Source of the DNA: Actinomadura pelletieri DSM 43383
GTDB lineage: Bacteria > Actinomycetota > Actinomycetes > Streptosporangiales > Streptosporangiaceae
DNA length: 64,000 nt
Direction: 5' to 3'
Assembly: GCF_003634705.1 (NCBI RefSeq)
Contig: NZ_RBWU01000003.1
Location: 124,001-188,000, forward strand
Shown: positions 41,245 through 51,074 of the stretch, piece after piece
How positions within the stretch are numbered: position 1 is the first letter of the stretch
How the letters are laid out: each line of letters starts with the position of its first letter
The notes under the pieces: generated by a model
The model's database searches: none
Told to the model about the DNA's origin: nothing
What the model saw: the letters and a program-made list of their open reading frames with translations, nothing else
Program-made: the position numbers and the translations under genes

Positions 41245-42646
41245 CAGGATCCGGCGTCCGACCTCGGTCCGGGCGCGGACGACCCTCGGCGCGACCGCCG
41301 TGGTGGCGGTCGCGCTGGTCGCGGCCGGGACGGCGCTGGTACTGCTGCTGCGCGCCAACCTCGGCGGTCAGACCGATCTGGAGGCGGAGGTGGCGGCGCG
41401 GGAGATCGCGTCGCAGCTCGCGACGGGCGTCCCGTACCGTTCTCTGGACCTTCCGGACGGCGACGATCACCCGGTGCGGGTGGTGGACGGGAGCGGTCGC
41501 GTCCGCGCGGCCAACGACGACCTGGAGTCCGTCGAGGGGACGCCGCCTCCGGCCGACGACCGCGACTCCGACTCCGGCGACGCGGACGACGGCCCCGGAC
41601 GCGGCGAGGTGTCGGACGACGGCCCGCGCATCTTCACCGGCACCGCGACCGTGGACGGACGCACCGCCCAGTACCGGTTCGCGGCGGTCGAGGTGACGAC
41701 GCCCGAGGACGAGACCGTCACCGTGTACGCGGGCGCGGACCTGGCCGCGGCGCGGGACGCGGTCGGCACCGTCTCCCGGGCGCTGCTCGCGGGGCTGCCG
41801 CTGCTGCTGGGCGTGGTCGCGGGCGTGACATGGCTGGTCACCCGGCGGGCGCTGGGGCCGGTGGAGGCCGTCCGGACCGAGCTGGCCGAGATCACCGCGG
41901 CGGGCGACCTGGCCCGGCGGGTGCCGGTGCCCGACTCGCGGGACGAGATCGCCCGGCTGGCGGTCACGACGAACGAGACGCTCGCCGCGCTGGAGGACTC
42001 GGTGGCGCGGCAGCGCGCGTTCGTGGCGGACGCCTCCCACGAGCTGCGCAGCCCGATCGCGTCGCTGCGCACGCAACTGGAGGTCGCGGCGGCGCATCCC
42101 GGGCCGCTGGACGTGGACGGTCTGACCGAGGACGTCGTGCGCCTTCAGGATCTCGCCGCCGACCTGTTGCTCCTCGCGCGCATCGACGCGGGGGACCGTC
42201 CACCGGAGCGGAGTGTCGCGCTGGGCGGCCTCGTCCGGGAGGTCCTCGACCGGCGCGCGGGCGGTGACCGGGTCCCCGTCCAGGCGTCCATCGAAGCCGA
42301 TCCGACCGTCATGGGCGTGCCAGGGCGGCTCGCGCGGATCGTCGGCAACCTTCTCGACAACGCCGAACGGCACGCGGGTTCGGCCGTACGGCTGTCACTG
42401 GGCGCGGAGGCGGGCGCGGCGGTCCTGCGGGTCGCCGACGACGGGCCGGGCGTGCCGCCCGCCGACCGGGAACGCATCTTCGAGCGGTTCGTCCGGCTGG
42501 ACGACGCCCGCAGCCGCGACGAGGGAGGCGCGGGCCTCGGCCTGCCCCTCGCCCGGGAACTGGCGCGGGCGCACGGCGGGGACCTCACGGTCGGCGAGGC
42601 ACCCGAGGGCGGCGCGCTTTTCGAGCTGCGCCTGCCCGCCGTGTGA
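41234..42646 (+). CDS. sensor histidine kinase (470 aa)
   Basis: Membrane helix at 20-40, extracytoplasmic acidic loop to about 180, second helix at 183-203, HAMP, HisKA with H269 (DASHELRSPI) and HATPase with NLLDNAERHAG, DDGPGVP and GGAGLGLPLAREL. GTG 41234 has GGAGG 8 nt upstream. The extracytoplasmic loop holds a run of Asp/Ser/Pro that might bind cations. The partner is the regulator just upstream. Confidence 0.93.
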   Translation: MIRDRIRRPTSVRARTTLGATAVVAVALVAAGTALVLLLRANLGGQTDLEAEVAAREIASQLATGVPYRSLDLPDGDDHPVRVVDGSGRVRAANDDLESVEGTPPPADDRDSDSGDADDGPGRGEVSDDGPRIFTGTATVDGRTAQYRFAAVEVTTPEDETVTVYAGADLAAARDAVGTVSRALLAGLPLLLGVVAGVTWLVTRRALGPVEAVRTELAEITAAGDLARRVPVPDSRDEIARLAVTTNETLAALEDSVARQRAFVADASHELRSPIASLRTQLEVAAAHPGPLDVDGLTEDVVRLQDLAADLLLLARIDAGDRPPERSVALGGLVREVLDRRAGGDRVPVQASIEADPTVMGVPGRLARIVGNLLDNAERHAGSAVRLSLGAEAGAAVLRVADDGPGVPPADRERIFERFVRLDDARSRDEGGAGLGLPLARELARAHGGDLTVGEAPEGGALFELRLPAV

Positions 42647-42649
42647 CGG

Positions 42650-43816
42650 TCATTTGAGAAGCTGGCGTGCCATGACCATGCGCTGGATCTGGTTGGTGCC
42701 CTCATAGATCTGGGTGATCTTGGCGTCGCGCATCATCCGCTCGACCGGGAAGTCCCGGGTGTAGCCGTACCCGCCGAGCAGTTGGACGGCGTCGGTGGTC
42801 ACGTCCATCGCCACGTCCGAGGCCAGCGTCTTGCACGCCGACGACACGAACGTCAGGTCGGGGATCCGTTCCCCGTGCGCCGCCCGTTCGGACTTGATCG
42901 CCGCGTGGTAGGTCAGCTGCCGGGCGCCTTCGAGCCGCATGGCCATGTCGGCCAGCATGAACTGAACGCCCTGGAAGTCGGCGATGGGCTTGCCGAACTG
43001 GCGGCGTTCCCTGACGTAGCCGAGCGCGAAGTCCAGCGCGCCCTGCGCGATGCCCAGGGCCTGGGCCGCGATGGTGATGCGCGTGTGGTCGAGGGTGGCC
43101 AGCGCCGTCTTGAAGCCGGTGCCCTCCGCGCCGATGATCCGGTCGCCGGGGATGCGGACGTCCTGCAGGATCACCTGCCGGGTCGGCGAGCCCTTGATGC
43201 CGAGCTTGCGCTCCTTCGGCCCGAACGACACGCCGGGGTCACTCTTCTCCACCACGAACGCCGAGATGCCCCGGGCTCCGGCGGACGGGTCGGTGACCGC
43301 CATCACCGTGTAGAACTCCGACTCCCCCGCGTTGGTGATCCACATCTTGGTGCCGTCCAGCACCCAGGTGTCACCGTCGCGCACGGCCCGGGTCTTCATG
43401 CCCGCGGCGTCCGAGCCGGCGTCTGCCTCCGACAGCGCGTAGGAGAACATGGCCTCGCCGCGGGCGACCGGCCCCAGGTAGCGGCGCTTCAGCTCCTCCG
43501 AGCCCGACAGCAGCAGCGGGACGGTGCCGAGCTTGTTCACCGCCGGGATCAGCGAGGCCGAGGCGCACGCGCGGGCGACCTCCTCGATCACGATCACCGT
43601 GGCCAGCGCGTCCCCGCCCGCGCCGCCGTACGCCTCGGGGACGTGGATCGCGTGCAGGTCGGCCGCGACCAGCGCGTCCAGGGCCTCACGAGGGAAACGG
43701 GACTCCTCGTCCACGTCCGCCGCGAAGGGAGCGATCTTGTCGTCGGCCAGCTCGCGCACCGTGCGCCGCAGCAGCTCGTGCTCCTCGGACGGGGCGTAGG
43801 CGGGAAAGTCGCTCAT
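42650..43816 (-). CDS. acyl-CoA dehydrogenase (388 aa)
   Basis: FAD enzyme that introduces the alpha-beta double bond in acyl-CoA. Seen: YALSEADAGSDAAGMKTRA and WITNAGESEFYTVMA (FAD and substrate contacts), and DAKITQIYEGTNQIQR at the end with the catalytic glutamate of the short- or branched-chain type. Length is normal. ATG 43816 has GAGG 4 nt upstream. It converges on the kinase gene with 3 bp between. Confidence 0.95.
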   Translation of the reverse strand: MSDFPAYAPSEEHELLRRTVRELADDKIAPFAADVDEESRFPREALDALVAADLHAIHVPEAYGGAGGDALATVIVIEEVARACASASLIPAVNKLGTVPLLLSGSEELKRRYLGPVARGEAMFSYALSEADAGSDAAGMKTRAVRDGDTWVLDGTKMWITNAGESEFYTVMAVTDPSAGARGISAFVVEKSDPGVSFGPKERKLGIKGSPTRQVILQDVRIPGDRIIGAEGTGFKTALATLDHTRITIAAQALGIAQGALDFALGYVRERRQFGKPIADFQGVQFMLADMAMRLEGARQLTYHAAIKSERAAHGERIPDLTFVSSACKTLASDVAMDVTTDAVQLLGGYGYTRDFPVERMMRDAKITQIYEGTNQIQRMVMARQLLK

Positions 43817-44006
43817 CGTTCCTCCGCGCGGCCGCTCGACGACCGTTACTTTGACGACCAATATTTGAACGCCAAAATAAGCGAGACGACAAGACCGAGT
43901 CAAGTCGAGGGCATGCCGATGGGTGCCCCCGGCGGGCGGTGGCGTCCGCCCGCCTGGACACACGGTGGACCGGCCGGGGGTCGTTACTCCCGCCAGTCCA
44001 GTCCAG

Positions 44007-44078
44007 AGCCGCACTCGAGACTCGAACTCGATTCTCCCGGGTGGAAGCCGGGTGCCTCACCGATTAGGCCTGTGCGGC
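44007..44078 (-). tRNA. tRNA-Gly (anticodon UCC), atypical
   Basis: A 72-nt cloverleaf on the minus strand: 7-bp acceptor stem (44078-44072 with 44014-44008), D arm with GG in the loop, 5-bp anticodon stem with loop CTTCCAC (anticodon TCC at 44045-44043), 4-nt variable loop, and T arm with loop TTCGAGT. CCA is not encoded. Odd points: base 8 is A instead of the near-universal T and the discriminator is T. It does not look like the ordinary actinobacterial tRNA-Gly(UCC). Confidence 0.8.
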
Positions 44079-44252
44079 ATGAGAAGAGCCGTCAGAGAAC
44101 ATCCGACGGCCCTGGCGCGGCCATTCCGCGTTCGGCCGTGCCGCTCGTTACTCATAGGGTGCGGCATAGGGTGGGCACGCGCAATTGCTTTTCCCGGCCC
44201 GGACCGCACCGGGACCTTGCCCAGCGTCCGGTCCCGGTGCGGCGTCCGCAGG

Positions 44253-44402
44253 TCAGACCGCCCTACGGCGGGAACGCATCGAGCGGCGGCGCGACGGGGT
44301 GAACAGTCGCTGAAGCACCCGGAACGGCAGCGTCACGATGCTGGTGACCACGCCCACGACGGTGCTGACGATGGCGCTGAGCGCTGCGGTGATGCGGCGC
44401 AT
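44253..44402 (-). CDS. LPFR motif small protein (49 aa)
   Basis: One hydrophobic helix (about 5-24) is followed by TLPFRVLQRLF and a basic tail (RRRSMRSRRRAV). This is the pattern of actinobacterial LPFR small proteins, function unknown, probably membrane associated. ATG 44402 has AAGGAG 9 nt upstream. Confidence 0.78.
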   Translation of the reverse strand: MRRITAALSAIVSTVVGVVTSIVTLPFRVLQRLFTPSRRRSMRSRRRAV

Positions 44403-44456
44403 GATAATTCACTCCTTCGGGTCGTCCTAGAGCGCCATTTACCCAAATATCGGGTT

Positions 44457-45254
44457 TTACACAGGCTTGGTGCCCGTAACAACTGTGGCGTGGAACTCCT
44501 CGGACACGGTCACCGTCGCGGTGAGGCCGCCCCGTTCGACGGCCGCGACCGCGGCGGGCACCTGCCGGTCGCCGGTCTCGAACAGCAGCCGTCCGCCCGG
44601 TGCCAGCCATGCCGCCGCCTCCGCGGTCACGCGGCGCAGGACGTCGAGACCGTCCGTGCCGCCGTCGAGCGCCACGCGCGGCTCGTGCAGCCGTGCCTCC
44701 GCGGGCAGCAGTTCGACCTCGGCGGCCGGGACGTACGGCACGTTCGCGAGCAGGACGTCGACGGTGCCGCGCAACCCGTCCGGCAGCGGCCCGAACAGGT
44801 CGCCCTCGTGGACGTGCCCGCCGAGCGGGACGACGTTGCGGCGGGCGCACCGCACGGCGGCTGGATCGACGTCGGCGGCGTGCAGGGTGAACCCGTCCCT
44901 TCCGTGGAGGGGCGGACCGGAGACGAGCGCGGCTCCCAGCGCGCCGGAACCGCAGCACAGGTCGACCACGACGGGACGCGGCGGCATGAGCGCGGCGGCG
45001 TGCCGGACGAGGAACTCGGTGCGGCGGCGGGGCACGAACACGCCGGGGTCCACGGCGACGCGGAGGCCGCAGAACTCGGCCCGGCCGAGGACGTGTTCCA
45101 GGGGCAGCCCCGCGGCGCGCCGCTCCACCATGGCCGACACGTCGTCCGCCGTGGCGGCCGTGGCGAGGATGAGCCGGGCCTCGTCCTCGGCGAACACGCA
45201 GCCCGCGGCCCGCAGCCGGGAGACGATGACCGGCCGGGTCAGAGATGCTGTCAT
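44457..45254 (-). CDS. HemK/PrmC-like protein N5-glutamine methyltransferase (265 aa)
   Basis: VVVDLCCGSGALGAALV is the SAM loop and LLANVPYVP the active-site motif, where NVPY replaces the usual NPPY of PrmC. RAEFCGLRVAVDPGVFVPRR is the PrmC linker. A second PrmC-like enzyme with another target than release factors is likely. ATG 45254 starts the conserved part. It is a single gene. Confidence 0.85.
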   Translation of the reverse strand: MTASLTRPVIVSRLRAAGCVFAEDEARLILATAATADDVSAMVERRAAGLPLEHVLGRAEFCGLRVAVDPGVFVPRRRTEFLVRHAAALMPPRPVVVDLCCGSGALGAALVSGPPLHGRDGFTLHAADVDPAAVRCARRNVVPLGGHVHEGDLFGPLPDGLRGTVDVLLANVPYVPAAEVELLPAEARLHEPRVALDGGTDGLDVLRRVTAEAAAWLAPGGRLLFETGDRQVPAAVAAVERGGLTATVTVSEEFHATVVTGTKPV

Positions 45255-45345
45255 GGGTCGGCCCACCTTACCCGTACGCGCCCGGCGCCGTTTAGCGCCC
45301 CGGTCAAGGGGCATTCCCGCAGGACGGGTCATTCGGGGGGTTCGT

Positions 45346-45939
45346 GTGGCGCGCGTGAAATGGTGGGGAACGGGACTCGTGGCACTGACGCTGTCGGTGC
45401 TGTGCGCGGGTCTGCCGTTATTGAACGAGGTCCTCGGAAACGGTGCCAGGCCGCTCGCGCCCGGGACGGTCGTGTCGATCGGCGTGGAACGCAACGGTGT
45501 TCGACCGGTGACCATCACGGTCCGGCACGACGGCTGGTTCCTCGAAGCGGAAGACTCCTTACTCAGCGGCTATGCCCAGTTGACCCGCGCGGACGTCGTG
45601 TTCAACCTGAGCGTGGCCGTCCCGCTGACCCCGTTCGACGCCCGTGACCTGTGGCACGGGCTAGGCCGTCTCATCGCGATGGGCGGCCACATGCGGCTCG
45701 GGGAACGGCCGGAACCGATCGAGACGACGGGTGGCCTGACCGGGCTCACCGGGACGATCACCGGTCGGAACCGGGTCGGCACGGCCACCGTCTACGCCAC
45801 CGACACGCTGGGCGCGACGGTGACGGCGGCCGGTCCGCCGCTCTCCTTCCAGAGCGTGGCCGCGCAGGTCCAGGCGATGGCGCGGACCGTGACGATCGCG
45901 GCCCCCTGGACGTCCGAATCCTCGGACTCCGAGCCGTGA
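45346..45939 (+). CDS. exported or anchored protein of unknown function (197 aa)
   Basis: A hydrophobic N-terminus (about 5-25) would export or anchor the protein. The rest is mostly beta-like, with repeated TITVRH, GLTGTITG and TATVYATD strands. The family is not recognised. GTG 45346 has a GGGGGG run 5 nt upstream. The stop overlaps the PrsW gene start (GTGA), so it may be a partner or substrate of the protease. Confidence 0.72.
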   Translation: MARVKWWGTGLVALTLSVLCAGLPLLNEVLGNGARPLAPGTVVSIGVERNGVRPVTITVRHDGWFLEAEDSLLSGYAQLTRADVVFNLSVAVPLTPFDARDLWHGLGRLIAMGGHMRLGERPEPIETTGGLTGLTGTITGRNRVGTATVYATDTLGATVTAAGPPLSFQSVAAQVQAMARTVTIAAPWTSESSDSEP

Positions 45940-47024
45940 TCCGCCGTCCGGCGTTCTGGCTGTGGGCGGCGGCGTGCCTGGTCGGGGCGTGGATCGCGGT
46001 GCGCACGATGGACGCCGCGGTCCGTGAGTTCCCCCTCGGCGTCATCACCGGGGTCGTGCTGCTGACACCGGCGACGGTCGTGGGCGTCTGGGCCCTGCGC
46101 CGGTTGCATCCGGTCCGGACCCGTCCGATCGGGTACACGCTGATCGCGGTGGCGTGGGGCGCGTTCGCCGCGTTCGGCCTGGCGCTGCCGACGAACGCGG
46201 CGTTCCAGGCGGTGCTCGGCAAGACGGCCGGGCCCGTCTTCAACAGCACCTGGGGCGCGGCCGTCGCCGCGCCCGTGGACGAGGAGATCCTGAAGCTGCT
46301 CGGGGTGGTGACGCTGGCGCTGATGGCGCCGACCGCGGTCCGCGGCCCGCTGGACGGATGGGGCTACGGCGCGCTCACCGGTCTCGGGTTCCAGATCGCC
46401 GAGAACCTCCTCTACGTCCTGAACACGATCATCCTGACGGGCGGGACGCAGGACGTGAACGCGGCGCTCTTCTCGTTCGCCGGCCGGGTCGTCGGCGGAG
46501 CCTGGTGGAGCCACTGGGCGATGACGGCGATCGGCGGCGCGGGCCTCGGCTGCCTGCTCGGTCGGACGTCCCGGACGAGCGTCACCCTGGCGACCGGGGC
46601 GTTCGTCGTCGCGATGGCGCTGCACTCCTGGTGGGACGCGCCCGTCCTGCCGGGCGTGGTGCTGCTGCCGTTCAAGGGCGCCCCGATCCTTCTCATGGCG
46701 ATCTTCGCGTACCGGCTGTCGAGGCGGCGTTACCTGTCGCACTTCCGGCGGACGGCGCACGCCGAGACCGCCTCCGGGGTGCTGGTACCGGGCGAGAGCC
46801 ATGTCCTCGCCCACCGCAAGTGGCGCCGCAAGGAGCGCTGGGACGTGCCCTCCGGGGAGCCGCGGCGCCAGCTCGCGCGGCTGCGCGCCATCGAGCTCGA
46901 CCTGATCGAGGACGGTCTCGGCGGCCTGGAACGCGACCCCCGCAACGCCGACCGGCTCCGCGCCGACATCCGCGACCTGCGCCACCGGCTCACCTCCTCC
47001 CCCACCCCGCCGCGCGTCGCCTGA
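45936..47024 (+). CDS. PrsW family membrane metalloprotease (362 aa)
   Basis: Intramembrane protease of the PrsW type. Eight or so helices; APVDEEILKLLGV has the glutamate pair E116-E117 with K120, FQIAENLLY has E156-N157, and SHWAMTAIGGAGLG and HSWWD give the histidines. PrsW cleaves anti-sigma factors in Bacillus; the target here is unknown. The hydrophilic C-terminus (about 265-362) is cytosolic. It is coupled to the preceding gene by GTGA. Confidence 0.9.
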   Translation: MIRRPAFWLWAAACLVGAWIAVRTMDAAVREFPLGVITGVVLLTPATVVGVWALRRLHPVRTRPIGYTLIAVAWGAFAAFGLALPTNAAFQAVLGKTAGPVFNSTWGAAVAAPVDEEILKLLGVVTLALMAPTAVRGPLDGWGYGALTGLGFQIAENLLYVLNTIILTGGTQDVNAALFSFAGRVVGGAWWSHWAMTAIGGAGLGCLLGRTSRTSVTLATGAFVVAMALHSWWDAPVLPGVVLLPFKGAPILLMAIFAYRLSRRRYLSHFRRTAHAETASGVLVPGESHVLAHRKWRRKERWDVPSGEPRRQLARLRAIELDLIEDGLGGLERDPRNADRLRADIRDLRHRLTSSPTPPRVA

Positions 47025-47104
47025 CCCGCCGACCGCCGCGTTTGCCGAGTACGGCCGGGGGTACCGGGGCTGCGGGTTCCATGTGCTCGGCCGGGGGGTG
47101 GGCG

Positions 47105-48730
47105 ATGGCGGGACGGAAGGGCGGCGCGAAGACCGGGCGGCTCGAAGGTCTGGCCTGGGGTGTCAACGACCGGCTCGGCTCCACCGCCTTCCTGCGGGCC
47201 AACCTCCGCAAGGCGTTCCCCAAGCACTGGTCGTTCCTGCTCGGCGAGATCGCGCTGTACTCGTTCGTCATCCTGCTGATCACCGGCGTGTACCTGACGC
47301 TGTTCTTCAAGCCGAGCGGCGCCGTCCTGATCTACGACGGCTCGTACGCGCCGCTGAAGGGCGTGCGGATGAGCGAGGCGTACGCGTCCGCGCTGCATCT
47401 GACGTTCGACGTGCGGGGCGGGCTGCTGATGCGGCAGATCCACCACTGGGCGGCGATCGTGTTCCTCGCCGCGATCACGATCCATCTGCTGCGGATCTTC
47501 TTCACCGGCGCGTTTCGCAAGCCACGGGAGATCAACTGGTTGATCGGCACCACGCTGTTCGCGCTGGCGCTCGCCGAGGGATTCGCGGGCTACTCGCTGC
47601 CCGACGACCTGCTGTCCGGCACCGGGCTGCGGATCTTCGAGGGCATCCTGCTGTCCATCCCCGTCGTCGGGACGTATCTGGCCCTGTGGGCCTTCGGCGG
47701 GCAGTTCCCGTCGAGCGTAGACTTCATCCCTCGACTGTTCACCGTCCACATCCTGCTCATCCCGGCTCTGCTGCTCGCGCTCATCACCGCGCACCTGATG
47801 ATCCTGTGGCACCAGACGCACACCCAGTGGCCGGGCAGGGGCAGGCGGGAACGGGCGGTGCACGGCGAGCCGACGTTTCCGCACTTCGCCGCGCAGAGCG
47901 CCGCCTACTTCCTGTTCACGTTCGGCGTCCTCGCCGGGCTGGCGGCGTTCGCGCAGGTCAATCCGGTCTGGCTCTACGGGCCCTACGAGCCGGACGAGGT
48001 GTCGTTCGGCTCCCAGCCCGACTGGTACGTCGGGTTCCTCGAAGGGTCCCTGCGCATCATGCCGAGGTTGGAGACGAACCTGTTCGGCCACACGATCATG
48101 TGGAACGTGCTGGTGCCCGCCGTCGTCCTGCCCGGGGTGTTCTTCACGTTCATCGCGTTGTACCCGTTCGTGGAACGCTGGGCGACGGGCGACGAACGCC
48201 TCCACCATCTCCTCGACCGGCCCCGGAACGCCGCGACCAGGACCGCGATCGGCGCCGCCGTCATCGCCTGGTACGGAAACCTGTGGGCGGCGGGCGGCAA
48301 CGACGTCATCGCCTGGGCGTTCGATATCCCGCTGTTCTGGACGACCTGGTTCTTTCGCGTCGGGTTCTTCGTCGCGCCGCTCCTGGCGTTCACCATCACC
48401 CGGCGGGTCTGTCTCAGCCTGCAACGGCGCGACCTCCGGCAGCGCGCGGAGGGTGTGGAGAGCGGCCTGATCTCCCGGAGCCCGGAGGGCGGGTTCCACG
48501 AGCGGCACGAACGGCCGTCGGACGAGCGGGAGGCCCTGCTGCGGACCCGGCGGCCTGAGGAACTCGTCGCCCCCTACCCGCGCCACCTCATCCCGCTGCC
48601 GACACCGGACCGCGCCCGCGCCCAGGTGCGGACCCGCGTCAACCGCTTCTACCTCAACTACCAGAGCGAGTCGCACGGGGGCGGCCAGGGCGACCTTCGC
48701 CGAGACGGCCGGAAGAGCGACGACCGGTGA
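47105..48730 (+). CDS. qcrB: cytochrome b subunit of a bc-type complex (541 aa)
   Basis: QcrB carries heme b in the menaquinol-cytochrome c reductase. [19 protein letters not shown] and [19 protein letters not shown] hold the heme histidine pairs. Nine or so helices follow the actinobacterial layout, with a long hydrophilic C-terminal tail. No qcrA or qcrC is beside it, so it is probably a second, unlinked copy. The last 77 bp overlap the end of ctaD on the other strand. Confidence 0.93.
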   Translation: MAGRKGGAKTGRLEGLAWGVNDRLGSTAFLRANLRKAFPKHWSFLLGEIALYSFVILLITGVYLTLFFKPSGAVLIYDGSYAPLKGVRMSEAYASALHLTFDVRGGLLMRQIHHWAAIVFLAAITIHLLRIFFTGAFRKPREINWLIGTTLFALALAEGFAGYSLPDDLLSGTGLRIFEGILLSIPVVGTYLALWAFGGQFPSSVDFIPRLFTVHILLIPALLLALITAHLMILWHQTHTQWPGRGRRERAVHGEPTFPHFAAQSAAYFLFTFGVLAGLAAFAQVNPVWLYGPYEPDEVSFGSQPDWYVGFLEGSLRIMPRLETNLFGHTIMWNVLVPAVVLPGVFFTFIALYPFVERWATGDERLHHLLDRPRNAATRTAIGAAVIAWYGNLWAAGGNDVIAWAFDIPLFWTTWFFRVGFFVAPLLAFTITRRVCLSLQRRDLRQRAEGVESGLISRSPEGGFHERHERPSDEREALLRTRRPEELVAPYPRHLIPLPTPDRARAQVRTRVNRFYLNYQSESHGGGQGDLRRDGRKSDDR

Positions 48731-50366
48731 CGTCGAGCGGGTGGTGCAGGTCGAACGCGGGACGGATCGACCGGATCCGCGGCATGGACGTGAAGTTGTG
48801 GCGCGGCGGCGGGCACGAGGTCGCCCACTCCAGTGAACCGCCCGCGCCCCACGGGTCGTCCACGCCGACGTTCTCGCCGCGCCGCCAGGTGCGCAGCACG
48901 TTCCACAGGAACGCGAACGTGGACGCGCCGAGGACGAACGAGCCGACGGACGACACGAGGTTCAGCGTGGCGAACTCGTCGGGGTAGTCGGCGTAGCGGC
49001 GCGGCATCCCCGCCGAGCCGAGCCAGTGCTGGACGAGGAAGGTCGTGTGGAACCCGACGAACAGCGACCAAAAGTGGATCTTGCCCCAGGTCTCGTCCAG
49101 CTTCCGGCCGGTCATCTTCGGCCACCAGAAGTAGAACCCGCCGAACATGGCGAACACGACGGTGCCGAACAGGACGTAGTGCAGGTGGCCGACGACGAAG
49201 AACGAGTCGGTGAGATGGAAGTCCATGGCCGGTGACCCGAGGATCACGCCGGTCAGCCCGCCGAACAGGAACGTCGTGAGGAACCCGAGCGCGAACAGCA
49301 TCGGGGCCTCGAACGTCAGATGCCCCTTCCAGAGCGTCCCCACCCAGTTGAAGAACTTGATGCCGGTCGGCACGGCGATCATGAACGTGGTGATCGAGAA
49401 GAACGGCAGCAGGACCCGGCCGGTGGCGAACATGTGGTGCGCCCAGACCGTCATGGACAGCCCGGCGATTGCGATGGTCGCGCCGACCATGCCGAGATAG
49501 CCGAACAGGGGCTTGCGCGCGAAAACCGGGATGATCTCGGTGACGATGCCGAAGAACGGCAGCGCCACGATGTAGACCTCGGGATGTCCGAAGAACCAGA
49601 ACAGGTGCTGCCAGAGCAGCGCGCCGCCGTGCGCCGGGTCGTAGATGTGGGCGCCGAGCCTGCGGTCGGCCTCCAGCGCGAACAGCGCCGCGGTCAGCAC
49701 CGGAAACGCGATGATCACCATCAGGCTGGTCAGGATCACGTTCCAGCAGAAGATCGGCAGCCGGAACATCACCATGCCCGGGGCGCGCATCGTGATGATC
49801 GTGGTGATCATGTTGACGGCGGTCAGCGTGGTGCCGACCCCCGCCACGATCAGACCCATGATCCACAGGTCCTTGCCGGAGCCGGGCGAGAACGTCTCCA
49901 GTGTCAGCGGGGCGTAGGCGAACCAGCCGAACGCCGCCGCCCCGTCCGGCGTGACGAACCCGGCCAGGACGAGCAACGACCCGAACAGGAACAGGTAATA
50001 GGTGAGCGTGTTCAGGCGCGGGAACGCCACGTCCGGCGCGCCGATCTGCAACGGCACGATCACGTTGGCGAACCCCGCGAACAGCGGGGTCGCGAACAGC
50101 AGCATCATGATCGTGCCGTGGATCGTGAACAGCTGGTTGTACCGGAGCTCGTCCATCATCTGCAGGCCCGGCTCCAGCAGCTCGGCCCGCATCAGCATCG
50201 CCATCAGCCCGGCGATGAGGAACATGGTGAACGAGGTCCCGAGATACAGGTAGCCGACCACCTTGTGGTCGGTGGTCGCCAGGACGTCGCTGATCCTCGT
50301 CCCCTTGCGGTGCAGCGCGAGGGCGTCGGCGACACTGGTGTCGTCCCCGCCCCGAACCGCCGACAT
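48654..50366 (-). CDS. ctaD: cytochrome c oxidase subunit I (570 aa)
   Basis: Heme-copper oxidase main subunit. Seen: [28 protein letters not shown] (heme a ligand), [15 protein letters not shown] (CuB His and Tyr), [10 protein letters not shown] (CuB histidines) and [17 protein letters not shown] (heme ligands). All catalytic residues are present. No ctaC/E is beside it, so this is an extra copy unlinked to the main oxidase operon. ATG 50366 has GAGGAAG upstream. Confidence 0.95.
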   Translation of the reverse strand: MSAVRGGDDTSVADALALHRKGTRISDVLATTDHKVVGYLYLGTSFTMFLIAGLMAMLMRAELLEPGLQMMDELRYNQLFTIHGTIMMLLFATPLFAGFANVIVPLQIGAPDVAFPRLNTLTYYLFLFGSLLVLAGFVTPDGAAAFGWFAYAPLTLETFSPGSGKDLWIMGLIVAGVGTTLTAVNMITTIITMRAPGMVMFRLPIFCWNVILTSLMVIIAFPVLTAALFALEADRRLGAHIYDPAHGGALLWQHLFWFFGHPEVYIVALPFFGIVTEIIPVFARKPLFGYLGMVGATIAIAGLSMTVWAHHMFATGRVLLPFFSITTFMIAVPTGIKFFNWVGTLWKGHLTFEAPMLFALGFLTTFLFGGLTGVILGSPAMDFHLTDSFFVVGHLHYVLFGTVVFAMFGGFYFWWPKMTGRKLDETWGKIHFWSLFVGFHTTFLVQHWLGSAGMPRRYADYPDEFATLNLVSSVGSFVLGASTFAFLWNVLRTWRRGENVGVDDPWGAGGSLEWATSCPPPRHNFTSMPRIRSIRPAFDLHHPLDVTGRRSSGRLGEGRPGRPRATRSGS

Positions 50367-50380
50367 CCGGCTTCCTCCTC

Positions 50381-50431
50381 GTCCCACCTCACCCGAGGTC
50401 CCACCTCACCCGAGGTCCCGCCTCACCCGAG
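50381..50431. repeat. three tandem copies of a 17-bp repeat before ctaD
   Basis: The unit GTCCCACCTCACCCGAG occurs at 50381-50397 and 50398-50414, and with one change at 50415-50431. It sits 15 bp upstream of the ctaD start, in the likely 5' leader. Confidence 0.88.
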
Positions 50432-50516
50432 CCCACCGAGGCACTTGCCGAGCTGACCCGTTTCAAACGCCGCCGGGCCGCCGCATCGATCGCCGGGCAC
50501 CGGGCACGACGGCCTC

Positions 50517-50969
50517 ATGGAGGAGTTGACGCTGAGCAGCCCGGCGTTCGCCGACCACGCGCCGATACCGCCGATGTACTCGCACGAGTCGGGCGACCTC
50601 TCCCCCGCGCTGCGGTGGTCGGGAGTGCCGGCCGCGTGTCTGGAGCTCGCCCTCACCTGCGTGGACCCGGACGCGCCCGGCGGCACATTCGTCCACTGGA
50701 TGGCGGGCGGCATCCCGCCCGAGCGCGACGGGCTCGCGGCGGGCGAGGAACGTCCCCGCATCGCCCGCGGCCGCAACGACTTCGGGCAGCTCGGCTACGG
50801 CGGGCCGCACCCGCCGGTCGGCGACCCACCGCACCGCTACGTCTTCACGCTGTACGCGCTGCGCAGGCCGACCGGGCTGACGTCCGGCTTCTCGGCGGAC
50901 GACCTGCGCGCGGCCCTCAAGGACGACGTGCTCGCCTCCGCGGCGCTCGTCGGCACCTACTCCCGGTGA
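50517..50969 (+). CDS. YbhB/YbcL (PEBP-like) family protein (150 aa)
   Basis: Phosphatidylethanolamine-binding-protein fold. LSPALRWSGVPA, VDPDAPGGTFVHWMAGGIPP and YGGPHPPVGDPPHRYVFTLYAL are the anion-pocket motifs (DPDAP, GP.PP..H). The role in bacteria is unclear. ATG 50517 is the only start. Confidence 0.93.
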   Translation: MEELTLSSPAFADHAPIPPMYSHESGDLSPALRWSGVPAACLELALTCVDPDAPGGTFVHWMAGGIPPERDGLAAGEERPRIARGRNDFGQLGYGGPHPPVGDPPHRYVFTLYALRRPTGLTSGFSADDLRAALKDDVLASAALVGTYSR

Positions 50970-51074
50970 GGTCGCCGGGATGCCCGCCGGGCCCGGGACG
51001 TGACGTTTCGGGCCGGTCGACCGGGTAGGGCGGCTCAGACACCGAAGTCCGCGGGGGTTCTGGAGGAGATCACG

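Noticed and set aside
46730-48676. 648-residue open frame opposite PrsW and qcrB
   Set aside because: Shadow of two recognised genes; its composition is what antisense GC-rich DNA gives.
50381-50431. Possible CRISPR-like repeats before ctaD
   Set aside because: The 17-bp units are adjacent without spacers, and no cas genes are present.
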